The translations under genes were made by a program, and so were the position numbers. Of a stretch of 64,000 nt of DNA, positions 27,201-42,200 are shown in pieces (the first letter of the stretch is position 1; the number at the start of each line of letters is the position of its first letter). Under the pieces are notes generated by a model, which did no database searches, was not told the DNA's origin, and saw only the letters and a program-made list of their open reading frames with translations. This stretch comes from Panorpa germanica (taxonomy: Eukaryota; Arthropoda; Insecta; Mecoptera; Panorpidae): positions 27,085,034 through 27,149,033 of the forward strand of contig OY783205.1 of assembly GCA_963678705.1 (NCBI GenBank). The letters run 5' to 3'.

Positions 27201-30200
27201 CGATTTCATCGTGTAAAAACTTTATTAATATATAGTTCAATATTATTGAAATGAAGTCATGATTAATAATGTTTGAAGTGTCAAAATAGATCCAGTGGTG
27301 AGAGTGAATGAGACAATAAATTCTTTAAGAAAGACGATACAGAAATTCTGCAACTAAAAAATCAAATGATATGAGCGACTATCTTTAATTAACTATTGTT
27401 CTCCCCTTTCCGTTTTATAACTTAAAAAGTGAGTCCCTATATCGGGACAAATATGAAGAATAGGGATCAATGCTTCTCGTCTTACATGCGGGGGCCCTTC
27501 TCTTACTTCTGTAAAATGCCACCAGCACCAACATCAGCTTGAGATAGCGGAGCTACTAGCATTGCCGCTATTGCAATACAATCCTAAACGGAAGCTGTAT
27601 TCAGATAAGAGATTTTGGATTACGTACCGGATATAAGATAAAACTGTCTCCGGATTATGTCCAGAGCATTTATAAAACATTTTAAACATTTATTTTGTCT
27701 TAAATATTTTAGAATTGTATCTCTAAAGTAATTACAGTACTACTGGCATTTGTTGAACAGTTAATATGTTTTGTGAAAATCAATTAACTTCGAAATAAAA
27801 TATACACAATGTCAAAATTTGACAATCGAACCAAAATGACGTCTTAGGATTCGATTTTGATCATTATTTAGGTAATTGATCATTTGAGATACTGAATTTT
27901 ATCAATATATACTCGCAGTACAAATTTATAAAAAATAAGTAATGGTTGACAACCTCATTAGGAACAAATTTTCCATTACTTGATTACACTATAATTAAAA
28001 CAGTTATACAGTGATTATTTTGAACACTTTTCCGTTCATTCACAAAATATTAATGATTAGGCTTTTAATTTATAGTACAACTAATATTGTATACTTTGAT
28101 AAACATATACCCTCACCCACATAGAATTACAAATATTTCATTCATATCATTTTACATGTTAATTATAAATAATCAATTACTCATTTTCAGTTTTAATGCA
28201 AATTATATTATAATCCATATTTTAGTTCATTTATTAATAGTTTAACATACATATATATAATTACACGGTTATTCAGGTATACCTACATGAATTCAATCGT
28301 TTTATATAACCCTGTTATGAACTATGTTTAGCCATAGGTTTATATTATTTCGGATTCACCTTTTATATTATTATATGATGATTATAATTACCACAAAAGT
28401 TTAACTGATATAGATGATGCAATATGAAATATTAATAATACGACCAAAATGATATTAACTTTAAAATGTCAAACTGATATGTTTTGACGTTTAACACCTT
28501 ACCCCATGCAAACAAGAAACAATCTTACCTTCATTTACAGATATCTACTTTTCAACATTCAGCGCCATCTCTACTTCGAAAGTTATTACACTTGTCAAAC
28601 AATATTTTGTTAATTAAAAAACTTTAACAAAAAACACTAATTGCTATAATTATTAGATATTTATAAACAGACACAGATACATTTTAATTTGACGTTATAG
28701 TTCTTCAGGAATAATATTTACATTTTAGTCAAAGCACTGCCAGTTTGTGAGGTTATGTTATTGTTGTTTACAACACATCTTTTGTATTAATAAAAACATA
28801 TTTGGAAACAAAGTAAATATATTAAATGAATCACTGAATACTTATTAAAATTCACAACCACTTTTAACGTTTTGAAAAACATTTTTTATTTTATAATTAT
28901 TATTTCTAATTAGAGCAATACAGACCACTGTTTGACACTTTAAGTTTCGTACTCACTGTGCTGTCGCAGTGGTTTATGGGAAGCTAGGGGGCTACTTTCT
29001 GATCATTGAGAAGAATATGTTTTAAGTAAATGGGCAATTAAAAGAATCTGTCCTGCCATTTTTCTAATTGCTATACGTAACTGAAAACAAAAAACTTGTA
29101 TTTTCCTGCAAATAACATCAATTCTAAATATATTTTTCAGTCCAGTAAAATATAAAACAAATTTATATGTGTATATATCTATATGCGTGATAGCTAGACA
29201 AATCCGTGGATTAAACCTGGATTCATCAGAACGTCTCGCGGATTTACACTCCCTGCTGTATCCCTTCACACTCCTTCTTCCTTCCTGGTGTTCATTTTAC
29301 CCTTCAGTTGCCATTCTATTCATTCACGATTCACATTCTACCGGCAACACAGCACAGCAAGTCTGAACTTGCTTTCTATATCGTTTTAGCTAACGGGCCG
29401 TCGGAATCATCATCCACAAACGAAATCCTAACTCCCTTTACCTCCCTAGTTCCCCTGTGCGCTCCCAATCCCATCGAAATCCCGTGGGTGGCGGTTAAAC
29501 TATACTGCAAATCTCTCTTATCCCTAAAACGGGGTTAAACGTTACTCTAGTGAAGTAAATGTCATTCTATATTTTGTTTATTAAATATTTTCGAAGAATC
29601 TGTAATTATTTATAGCCATAATGCTAAAGATATCTTAGCTCAGGTATTCTATGTAATCACTCACACCAATAATGAGTCATACTATATTTTATTTGATATA
29701 AATAAAATTCGAGCACTGTTATTTAATCCCTATGGCGGATCACTAATCCTAATATAGGGATTAAATCCACGGATTAGACCACATAGCATACACCAATGTA
29801 TAAGAGTATACACAAAGCACACGCAATATCAAATACATGTATATGTTCAAGTATCACAGGGTGCTTTAAAATTAGACATTCTATGTTACGGCCAGAGTTA
29901 CGTTTTCTGGGTTTGGTTGTTATCAAATTAAATTGATTAGACAAACATGACACCAGGACCACGTCAGTGATAGATTGTAGCATCGGAAATATGCCTACGT
30001 TAATTAAATTAAATAAAAACTAAAGTATAGGTAAAGTATAAAAGAAAATTGATTTGCCAATTTTGGAATTAAAAAATATCTACATCAAACGTTTTCTGAT
30101 ATAGATTAAATTGCTATTTAAAAAGAAATCTAACCTCTGACAATTTTTAATAACATTGTTCTTGTAAAATTCTGGCTCGACAGATCAAATGTAGGTGCAA

Positions 30201-33200
30201 ATTCTGTTTTATCAAATTAATGTTAAACCAAATTTGATAACACCAAATACACTAAATTCATAAGTTCTTTATTACCAAATGATAAAGAAAATGTTGCAAC
30301 TATTTGCAGGTTTACTAATATGTTCTGAAAAGTTAATAGTTAAAAGAATTTTGAATGAAGTACTCTCTACCAACTAAATGTTTTATACCTAAACGGACAC
30401 CATAAGTTTTACAGGAAACATAACCGTTGTTTTTAGAAATACCAACATCGTTTTAAGTGGATAGTCCTAAATGTCATAAACACATAAAATTGGCAAAGTG
30501 AAAATAAACTCCATTTACAATTACGCCGACAAGGTCACAAATACATTAAATCCTAACATCATTAATCTTAAATATTCCTAATATCTTGAAGTTTATTATA
30601 TTGTCGACATAACTTTAAATTTCACTTTAAGTAGGTAATATAAGTCTGAACACAGACAACGTTAAAGTCTTTTCACAAATAGCTAAAATCACGATAGTTC
30701 GGCGGCGACTTATACTTAAAAGAGGTTATAAGAGCGGTATAAATCTATAATACGATAATGAATTTTAGCCTTTTCGTTTCTATATACATTATAGAAAAAA
30801 AAGTAAGTCAGTGCTTTTTAGTTATATCGGCAGTTTATACCCCAAAACTTGTTTTAAGTATGAGTCGCTACCGAACTCTCGTAATTTCAACTATAGCTAT
30901 TAAATAATAAAAAAAGACTTTTTAACATTAGATATTACTAGGTATTGCTTAATTAAACTAGTACATAAATTAGCGATTTTTGCCGGCTTATATAAAACAT
31001 TATTTTCAGACTTTTAGAGCACTTAGACAAGTTATTCTTGCACACCCTATCTTTATTCACATATATCTGTATATCAGTGTGAGTGCTGGGTCTATTGATG
31101 TCGTTTATCTCCAATCTGCAATATGCAGGGATCACACTCTGATATATTTCTCTATCAAACATTTGATGAAACAAATTCCATGTAAACTAGAATTGAATAT
31201 ACATATATTTGAACTCTTGCGTGAAGAAATTATGTGTTGTGTTTCGGACTTAATTACTATTCAATTAATGAAATATCAATAAGAAATATTTTACTATTTC
31301 TGTTTCACTTATTTTGATGTATTTAAATGTATTTATTTATATAATAACGATTGATATAAATCGAATATGCGTAAATTACTTTATATACATAAGCTCTTGT
31401 TATAATCAGTTAAATATATGAATTAATAATTGCATTACATGTACTCAATATATTTAGATTGCGTTTTGAACAATGTCTTAATTTCTATATTTATACAGGT
31501 GATCATCAGAACCTTAAATATCTAATTCTTTTTTAAAAAGTAGTAATATTATAAAAGTTATAAACGTTTAAAGTAGCGATTTTTAAAAGGATAAGAAATT
31601 ACAAAATAATCTCCACCCAATGACGTCATTCTTATACTCTTCTCTTCTATAAATTAATAGAGTGTAAAAGAGATACATACATAAATTTGAATATAAAATG
31701 AATGAAAATATTACTGAACAATAGTCATTCGGTATAGAAGAACAGCAAGGTTTAGATTGGGAAATGAAATTAGATGAAAAAGGAAACAGATGCTGGGAAA
31801 GTAGTGAGGAAAGAAAGTGTAGAGAGTGCGGAGCGGAGGACGAAACACTGGAGCACATTAAGTTTGAGTGTAAGGAAAAAGTAGCGAGCGAAAGGAATAT
31901 TGGCCAGCTATTAAAGGGAGGCAGTGAAGGAAAGAGGTGGATGGCGGAAATAGTAAGAAAGAAAGAAAAAACAAGAGAATAAATAAGCTGGGTTGCACAA
32001 GGAACAGGAAGAGAAAGGAAGTACTAAAAGAGGCAGTGAAGGGAAGCAGGAGAAAGAAAGAAGTAGCGAGGAAACAGTTAAACTTCGGCCCAGAAAAATA
32101 GACTAGGGAATAGACCAGTCCAGAAGGAAGACTAGGGAAAATGAAGGAAGAGGGTCAAGAGAAGAAGAAGCAGAAAGTACGTTTGGAGATAAAAAGGTCT
32201 AGAATAATGTAAATTTAATTGTAAGTTGAAGTATATGAAATGTATTAAGAATGTAGATTGTAAAGCCGAAAGGCGAACAATAAACAATTAATAATAAATA
32301 ATAATAATAAATATTACTGAACAATAGTCATTCGGTATACTGATTGGAATACTGAATCATCCTCTGATAACTCTCTTGCAGCAACAAACAATCTGCGGTT
32401 AATGTTCTTTTCGATGTATGGATGAAGCCAGTACATTCTACGTCTGATTCGTCGTCTTCTAATAAAAGTGTATGCTATAATCACATCTTCTTCATCACTT
32501 GACATTTTTCCAATGAAAAAACGTGTTTTCTCAATGCTAAACTTCAGAGAAATGACCCTATTTGCAAAGGTAATTACTTAAAACATCAAAGAATTATATG
32601 TTTCACAGTTAAAGGGTTATTACATCAGTCAATTGATTCACTAGAATAAATTTTGTGAAAATTTAATATTCACGTACTAAAAACACTCACATAAATATAT
32701 ATATGCGACACATCCATTCTAATAGTAGTTATAGCATCACAATCTAAGCACTAAACTTATCCTGTTTATGCAGCACGTATGCCAAGAGAAATCCTGTTGT
32801 ATCTCTGGGAGAATATCCCTGATTCTCTGGCTGCAGGATTCTGGACCACGCTGATGGGATTATCGAAATCCAGATAAACGGATAAAACGTAGTGTGCCAG
32901 ATGCCATAGTACCTGCACTATAAATAACAAAGCTGATTACTTTTAAAAACATTGTGATTTTATTTATTTGCTTGGTTTTTTTACTGGCTTTGATTATAAG
33001 AAATGTACTGTGTATAATATTTATACACTGTTTGTACATTTTTAAGTTGAAGGACATTTTTTTATTAATAATATATATTTTTTTATTAATAATTTCAGCA
33101 ATTATAAAAACTTTAATTGACAAAAACTGAGAAATTGGCATTGTGAAATCTTTCTACGTCAAAAATAAAACAGTTTTGTCTCCACTGTTCTCTTGCTTTA

Positions 33201-36200
33201 AGAAGTAAATTTGCTAAATATTTTAGTAGCTTTTTAACAGTGTAGCTTAATCCGATCCTTTTTATAGACATCCCTTTCACTCTTATTGTATTGTTAAATA
33301 TTCTATCTCTTTTTAACTTCTATATACTTTCTATACAAGGATTAAAGTAAAGCCACACTCTTTTTTTACTGTATTATACATCTATCCTTTTCACACTAAT
33401 CCTTATTTGAATCTTATCAGATTGAAAATAAATCCAATCTCTCTCCTGCTACAATTCTAAACCTAACTCGCTATAGCTATATCATGTCCTCAACGCCATG
33501 TATATACAGGGTGTCCCAAAATTCAACGATAAGCCGGCACCAGAAGGTGGTCCTGCTCATGACTACACAACAAAAAAAGAAAAAAAATTTTATCTCATTT
33601 TGTTTAAGAATTAGAAAAAAAATAATTTTTTTTTCGAAAATTGAAACACCTTAAGATGTTTTTAACTACCATGATCACAATTTTTCAAATATTTCTGAAT
33701 TTTTTTTGTATCGGCAACCTAAATAGCACTGCTATCCATCACAACCATTAAAACTCCCAGAATGCTAGTAGTTTTTACACAAATTTAATCGAAATTATTT
33801 TTTTCCCTAAATTTTTTAAAGATTTTTACTTTCAGTCAACTTTAACTCATCGTGGTGTAAAAAAAAAGTATGAAGACTACTATGGCAAGTTTTTTTAAAA
33901 ATTGGCGCAACTCTTCAGGATTCCAAAATGGTATAATACTCCAGGAAAACTAGCGATAAAAAGAAATTATGCATACTATTTTTAAACAAGAACCAAATTT
34001 CATAAATTGTTGCAAAAACTACTAGCATTCTGGGAGTTTTAATGGTTGTGATGGATAGCAGTGCCGATACAAAACAAAAATCAGAAATATTTGAAAAATT
34101 GTGGTCATGGTAGTTAAAAACATCTTAAGGTGTTTCGATTTTCGAAAAAAAAATTTCTTTTTAAAAAATGAGATAAAAACTTTTTTTCTTTTTTTCTTGT
34201 GTAGTCATGAGCAGGACCACCTTCTGGTGCCGGCTTATCGTTGAATTTTGGGACACCCTGTATATATATATATATATATATACATATGTGGGATATCACT
34301 CCAAGTGAAACCAATTAAAATTGCTGCAGTTTCGTCAATTATGAATTTTTTAATTTAATATTTCATAAATTTTTCTATTATAGAAAATAATTATTATAAA
34401 TCTCGCAAATATAATATTTTACAAATGTAATATAAAGAAAAAATAAAATTTAATTCTTCGAATTGACTTCCTTATTTAAATATAATGGAAAGTTGGTGTT
34501 ATTCATTTGAGTTGTTACAAGCTATAAAAAAACTTAAAATAATGAATGAAGATGATGAAGAAGAAGATATTGGTTATATTTCTGAAGTTGATTTAAGACG
34601 AATTCATAACTCTTCATTAATTTGGGCAAAGGAGGGAATAATATATGAGGTAGTTGTTGTAGACCCAAATGGACCATTGGATCTTGATGATAAAGACCAA
34701 TTAGTACCTGTGAGAGCTGTCGAAAATTCAGAAGCAATAACTGAAGAGGAAAATGTTGCAGAGAACGAAAATACCACGGTGGCAGTCCCTATACCACCAC
34801 CTTCGAAAGGGATGAAAAGGAAGGGGAAGAATAAAGTGATAATACCGCTGATAAACAGACGGAGGTCGCAAAGAATTCGCTTAAATTATGAAAAGGCAGA
34901 AAAATAAAAGTTAAAAATAGTTTTAATAATTCCTAAAATATTTTTCTATGAAATAAAATAAATGAATAAAAATAGAAATATATTTCAAAACATAATTTGT
35001 TTTTTTGATGTATTAGACAGGCAGAAAATGGCAGAAAAACGACAACCATTAAGGAGGTATCCATCATTTTATAATTAATGAAAAATTGACTCACCTCTCG
35101 TTTCCTTTGACTTGTGTTAAAAGACCGATCATCAATCGAGGCGAGAGCTATAGTACACACTCGATCTCGTCGAGTTTTTATCATATTTTCAAACCTTTAT
35201 AACATTTGGTTTGAAACTTGTGAAGCAAGATTTTAATGTTATATTTATTTAAAAAAAATTTGATGTCAATATTTATAAAATCATATTTTCTAAATCGTTT
35301 TCCTTTTTTTTTATTGATACAACTATATTTTAAATCATACAGTTGGGTACATTGAAGTATTATAATTATACATTTTACTTGTATCTTGATCTTAAGCCTC
35401 CACCTTAGAGCACAAATCCATCTTTTTGATAGGCATTCTACTTGGGATGATATATGCATCGTAGAACGTTTTATATTTCAGGATAAAAACGTTTGAAATC
35501 CTTTTTATGCTACTGACATCCTTCTTTAAGTTTTCCAGTGACGTAGACTTAAAGAAATACGTGAGACTATCGTAAATTCAGACTGTAAAAGGACACTAAT
35601 TTCAAAGTTCTATCTCATTCCATTCCAAATATCGAGTTCTATTACTCCCCGTTTTATATAAACACATAAATATTTTATCCAACACCATTCGTTTCATTAA
35701 TTTATCATTTATAGTTTACGAAATATAATCAAAATTAAAATATATCTCCACAACATTTTTAAAAGTAAATCTTACGGTCGTTCCAAACGTGTAGGCGGGG
35801 CTTCACTACCTTCCATTTGGAATAGGTTAAGTAAAGAGAACAGAAAAAATTTTTACACTCATTTAAGAGTGACAGTTTTCAGTTTACCAGAATGGAAGGA
35901 CTGTGAGTGATATTTTAAAAACGAATTTATGCCTATTTATATATCATTATTAAAAATAAAGTGTGTATGCTTTTTTATAACCTACGCCACTGCATTCCTG
36001 TTAAATCTACCCACTCTCTTCTACATTTTTTATTCAATCCTAAGCCTAATCCGTCTTTGATGATTCCTTAAAGCTCTACCTCTAGCGCGGCGTCCCGTTT
36101 ATATACCATCTTGAATAATATATATTTATCTCTTTCATCATTTTATAATTTATCCGATGCATACGAGAAAATTATAGCTGTTTCACTCTTCCTTTTTGAT

Positions 36201-39200
36201 TTTTACAATGAATTTATTATACTGTTGATTCATCCACGACTGCATGACGTTATGTGAATATAATTTGCTATTGTGATTTTTGAATGCGAGAGTGAAATAG
36301 GTTGTAATATCTTTAATATCTAATTTATTTTATAACACATGTAGTACATTAACAATATTCGTTGTCAGTTGTTACTCTCGCTTTATAAGACCAACTGAAT
36401 TCGCAGTTATCTCACGGCTACTGTCAGTTCCATTTTCTACATCAAAATGATGAACTGATACAGCTGAAGTGATAATATTTAAGGCGCTAAATTTAAACTA
36501 GAATAATTGCTTATAGTGTAAAAGAAATCGTTCATTTTCACAGTTATATATATATAATTAAAATCTCAAAATTATTACTTATATTCAACATATTGCTTTC
36601 GGATAGTATCGTGTCGACTGCCGGATTAAGTCGAAGGTCTGGAATTAGGGTGAGCCAGGATTAAGCAATGGGTGAACTAGGAGCGGATAATGGAATGGGG
36701 AGCCCGCTGTTAATGCAACGGGCGGCCTGTGGATAAAGGGGTTCAAAGCGTCAGTTGAACAAGAGGAGAAGGGAATGGGAAGGGGGGTCAGATTACCCCG
36801 GTAAGGCGCACGACACAATGCGCTAGATTTTGTGATAGAAAACGCGTAACTGTATTTTTTAGTAATTTTATAATTGTTAGTTTTGAAAATTAATTTGAAA
36901 TGAATTTATCTAAAATAGTTTTAATTTCTATTGACCCAAAAAATTTGATTATGTATTTCGTGTGTTAAAAAATGTAATATTTCGATGTGAAAGAAATTAG
37001 TTTCTAATTTAATGAATAGGTGGTAGTATTTAACAGAATAAAAAAATAATTAAAGATAAATAAATTTGAAAATCAATTTGTGAAAGTATAAAATGAACTA
37101 TTAAATGAATCAAGGGCTTATGGTGGTGTGTACATTGCAGGATCAACGGGATACACGGGGACAAGAGTCGTAGAACGGGATATAGAGGGATAAGAGGGGA
37201 ATAGAAGGGAAGAGATGTAGAGATTTAGCGATTATATGATTCATAAAGGCCGAAGAATGAATAGGAATTACGATTGAGGATTAAATTTATAATCCATTTC
37301 AGCTAGAGGCACACACCAATACTAATACAAATAACATGCAAGAGCACCAAGCAGAAAATTCTCTGGTTTATCCATAGGATGTGACGTCACTTATCCTATA
37401 CACTAGTCTGATTGTGTACAGTATTATTAGTAATTATAAAAACTAAATGATTAAGTGCTTATTAGTTATTTATTATTATAGATTCGTTAGTTAAAAACAA
37501 CAGCTGTTTTGTAAATATGTGTCCTGCAGTGGAAATTTTAAAAGCTGCACTTCGTTGGCAATTTCAATGTTCGTGCGGTGCACTCTTCGGAAGACTTGAT
37601 GCCACAAGTTGCTATATCACACAGTGATAGTTTTCAAGAAATTTAATATACCAGAGTTTAACCCCGTAGCAAGCGACGACTGTATTTTGTGTGTGAATTG
37701 AATTTTATTTCCATTTTTAAATTGAAATATTAAACTCGTTCCATATTTATTTTACATACAACAACAAATAATTTTTCATATTAACTGACTTAAAAAATAT
37801 TTTTTCAATTTGTTCATTATTTTGACCAACTTTTTTTCAAAATTTGGGATTTTTTTTTTCGATTTGTAAATTACGTATCAAAGTTAGCCCATATATAAAA
37901 TTTCAACTTTCTAGCCCTATTTTTACCGTCGGCAAAAAGCGCCCCTATGCCCCCAAATAAAATTTTTGAATTTTAATTTTTTTTTTTTAATATCATATTT
38001 CATTATTATGTATTCCAAAATTTTAGTTTTCTTCAAAGTTTCTCTAATTTTCTTTACGCCCCCTTATCCAATTTTTTAATTTCTAATTTTCTTTTAAGAA
38101 TTAAAAGTTATAGAGCAAAAAGTAAAAAAAAATTTTTTAGTTTTTCCAAAATTACGGGTTTCCAGGAAATTCAGGGGAAAATCCAAGGACGCCAAGAGTT
38201 TTAGAATTTCTTTCTCTAAAAAATAGACAATTTTCAAGAAAATGCGTAAACATATAAAAATACACCTGGAAGATTATAATAGTAAGATTTTAAACATTGT
38301 CTTGAAATGTTAAATAGAAAGTTGCATATTTAACAAAACTATATCATTTTCAATAGGTAAAATTTCGTGTGACAGCTCTGTACACCCTCGGTAAACCGTG
38401 TAGAATGTTAAAACATTTAAAAAGCGTTAGGGTTGAACCACAATAAATACTAAAATACCCCAAACGTTTGTAGGGTAGATTTTGGCATTGTTATATAAAT
38501 ATTGTTCTAAAAAAGTGCTTAACTAAGTGAAAAAATTGTAAAAGCACTGTTTATTATAATAAACCTGATTAAAAATCCTTTGGACATCTTTTTATGCAAC
38601 TATTTCTTGAATTTAATAGTGACACAATATGATATGATAGGTATATCGTTCAGGTGTTGGTCTTGGATTACTAACACAGATAAAGGTAGGGTTGTATATA
38701 CAGCACAAGGGGTGGGGGATGCTTTTTGGAAGTTTAATCCGCGTTAAGCAGATCATCCGTCGTGATTGATGAACTGTAAACGTATTAGCTGACGTACTTA
38801 ATGCCAATATCATTTAAAAAATGAATAATATTTTTCCTCTCAGTTGTTCTGTCCCTATAATCCTTATAAGTCTTCCTTGAAACCTTTTGTACATATTGCG
38901 TGGGTTATAACTAAAGGTAGGACAACTGCGTGATCCTCCTATTCACATTATTAATAGATAAATGCTCCTTTATTAATTATTCATAGCGCTAAATACAAAT
39001 ACAATGGATCTTAAGATTTATACGGGTTTGACCATCTACGACACTACCATCTAGTGACCATTCTATGAACTATAAGATAGAAACACTGGTATTAAAGTTA
39101 CACTATGGAGAATGTTGAATCCTGTAGAAACATATTCTATCCAGAGGGGTTAAATGGGATAAACTGACCGTCTATGTTACGTCGTATACCAAACTATCTG

Positions 39201-42200
39201 GGAATATCCCTTTTACATCTCCACATAGCTCAGAATAGTGTCGTGTCCCTCGGGAACTTGTATATCGTCATATAACTAGCATATATATATATAACGTCAC
39301 ACCGTGGTAAACCCTATTACGTCTTCAAACGGGATTCTTCTTGTTTGTTCAAGTTAACAACGACTTTTTCTTTAATTATTTTTAACTTTAATATTTAGAA
39401 ATTGAAATTTCATTTGCGTTCTCTCAAATTTTAAATTTGTTTGAAATTTTTAAAAATGATAGAAAAATATTTATTAAAAACGTATTTGTGAGTTAAAGAA
39501 ATGCACCCCGAACAAATTGTTCAAACTTGAAATAAAAGTAACTCTCGCCAGAAAGTGCCAATAGTGTTCAAACTTGCAGGATAATTAGAGTAGATAATTA
39601 TACCTCGTACTACGACATCTACCTTAATATATTTAATGAACTACATGGTCAAAACTCTGTATACATATCGGTCATAATACAGATCATATTTCTAAATCAA
39701 TATCACCATTCTGTAAGAGCTTTAAGCATTCAGCAGTAACCAAAGCACAGTAAAAGCTCAAGCTCAAGCTCAAGGAAGGCTAAGCGTTCGTCGAATACGA
39801 TACGTAGGTAATTAGTTCGGAAATGATTTAATCCGGTATTCTAAGACTAAGACGGTTTGGTTGGATTATAATTCACCCCTCATATAAGACAGTGGACTAT
39901 ATTAGGTAACCCCAATCTCCATTCCTCACTCTCCCATTCTCTTAACTCTTATAGATACACCACACAGGTTATGATGGTTTTGAATAAGGGTTTTCCGATG
40001 TCATTGAATTTGTAATATGCTTGTTTTATCAACGATACATTTTCAATAGACTAGCAATAGCCTTTTTGTTTGAAAGAAATGTTAAAAAAAATTTTAAGGG
40101 TTAGGGTCAAAACGTTGAAAAAAAGCATATTTTCGATAATGTTTTTTGACGACACAATTAATATATAATTATTTCTATAATTACTACATGATAAAATGAC
40201 ATTTGAAGAATACTTTGTAAAACTTTCATAAATAAATATCAAGAAATGATTTAATGGCAGCGAATCTCCGCAGACGTCACAAAAAGAAGTAACATTGCGG
40301 TGCCACTCATAACTCATCACTGGATTATTTAACTTCAAAAAACCAAAATGATTTCATTAGTTGATAAGTTTCTGCAGGTAACGCTGTCTAGTTTTTTTTT
40401 TATTATTGATTTTTCAATTTTTTACAGCACTTGAAAATCAAAATATCGATTCTTCACGAAAAAAATCAGAAACTTTGTTATTTTAAAATACGTTAAAAAA
40501 ACTCGACAGTGTTACCTTGGCATTTATGTAAAGAAAGAGTGTGCAAAATTTCAAAAGGATCGGTGCAGTAGATTTTGAGCTAGAGAGGGCACCGACTCTA
40601 AAAAAGCTATGTGTGAGAAACCGCATTTAAAAGTTTCAAAGTAACACGAAATCAGACTAGAGAAGTGAAGACTTAAAACTCTATATCTCCGACAGTTTTA
40701 CTCCAATCGACTTCAAACTTTTACACAATAAACTTAATATGTTGTACATTAATATAAAAATAAATGAAATAAAAAGTTGAAACCCCAATACTAAATATTT
40801 TCGTTGTAAATTTCCTTCACTGTTGCCGAGCCGCACCTTACAACTTCTTCTATTCCTAAGGTTTTGGTTTAGTTAAGTTCAGTTTTGTACTCTACTGGAC
40901 TTACCACAAGGATTACGAACAACCCTTCCTTCCCTTCTCTAACGTTTCGGTAATTCCCCTTGCATGGTCCTTCTTACTTACCACCATGAGTATAGTATTA
41001 AGATTGTCCGCCAGGTGGAAACCCCTGAGTCTGGACTATCCCTAGCTATCCTTCCTCCCATTAGGTTTAGAATGGGGTGGCTTCCCTTACATTTAGTTTA
41101 AAGAAGGGTAGGGGGGAGTAGATACGCGTGATTTTAATGTACACATAACAAAGTAATTAATTATTACGGTACGATTAATTATTAATTAAGAAGAAATCTA
41201 AATGTCTTAATAAATTATTTTAATGTGCGTTATTAACGTTAACTATTTATACGGTGGTACACGCACTGTGGTACATTGGGGAAGTAAGGAGGGAAGGGGA
41301 GTGTACCCACGCACCCACAGCAGGTAAATCAGGCAGAGCTATGCGCTAATTTATCGGTGGTTTATCATTTTTAATTATAAATTGATGTAGCTGAGATTTA
41401 ATGTATATTATTTATAAGTATATTTAACCCTGCGTGTGAAAACTATATTTTTCGAGTCATGGGTTTTTGAGAGAACAGTTGAAGAGTCAAAGAATCTGAA
41501 AAAATTCTGGATTACTTCTTGAAGTGTCTACTACTTGGTTCAGAAGTTGTCAAAATCAAAAGTTGTTAATAAAAATTCACAAATAGTGAAAAACGCGTAA
41601 AAAACGGAATATTGTTAAAAAATTCATAACTTTAGAACAAACAAATATTAAGAAAAACGGTTTTAGACTTTTTTATCTTAGACTATAAGCTTTCGAAAGA
41701 ATGTAGTGTCTTTCGCGTGGGCTCCAAAAAGTTGAATTATTTGTGCACCTGAAGGTGGAGAATATTTTACAGATTCAGGCATGCCATAATAAACAAAACG
41801 GTAATTATTTGGCACAAAATAAGTTTTTATTGATGAAAATATAAAAGTTATGAAATAATATTTAATATTAGTTAATTATAATTAGTTTCAAAAAGAGAAT
41901 TTACGATGCGCAACCGTTGAATTGTCATCCATCTTCAAAAACTTATTGTAGTAAAAAGATGAAGAAATAAAAAAAAATCGATATATATAATCTAAGAAAT
42001 AATATATTAAATTACATAAAACATTTATTTTAACTATGAAAAACTGTAGAACAACGAGAAAAACTAAAAAAAAGTACAGAGGCAAGTTTAACTGGCTCGT
42101 CTTTGCTGGTAAACTGCCAGATCCGGACGCTGCTGGAACCTTAAGTCCGTACTACACTACCTAGATTTCTTAGGGGGCATAGGTGAAGCGCGCTCTGTAC

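Noticed and set aside
31583..31858. 91-residue minus ORF
   Set aside because: Antisense of the LINE insertion and its target site.
34114..34314. 66-residue minus ORF
   Set aside because: It lies in the right arm of the foldback element and its TA-repeat flank.
39753..39776. Tandem AGCTCA repeats as a feature of note
   Set aside because: Only about three short copies; common low-complexity sequence.
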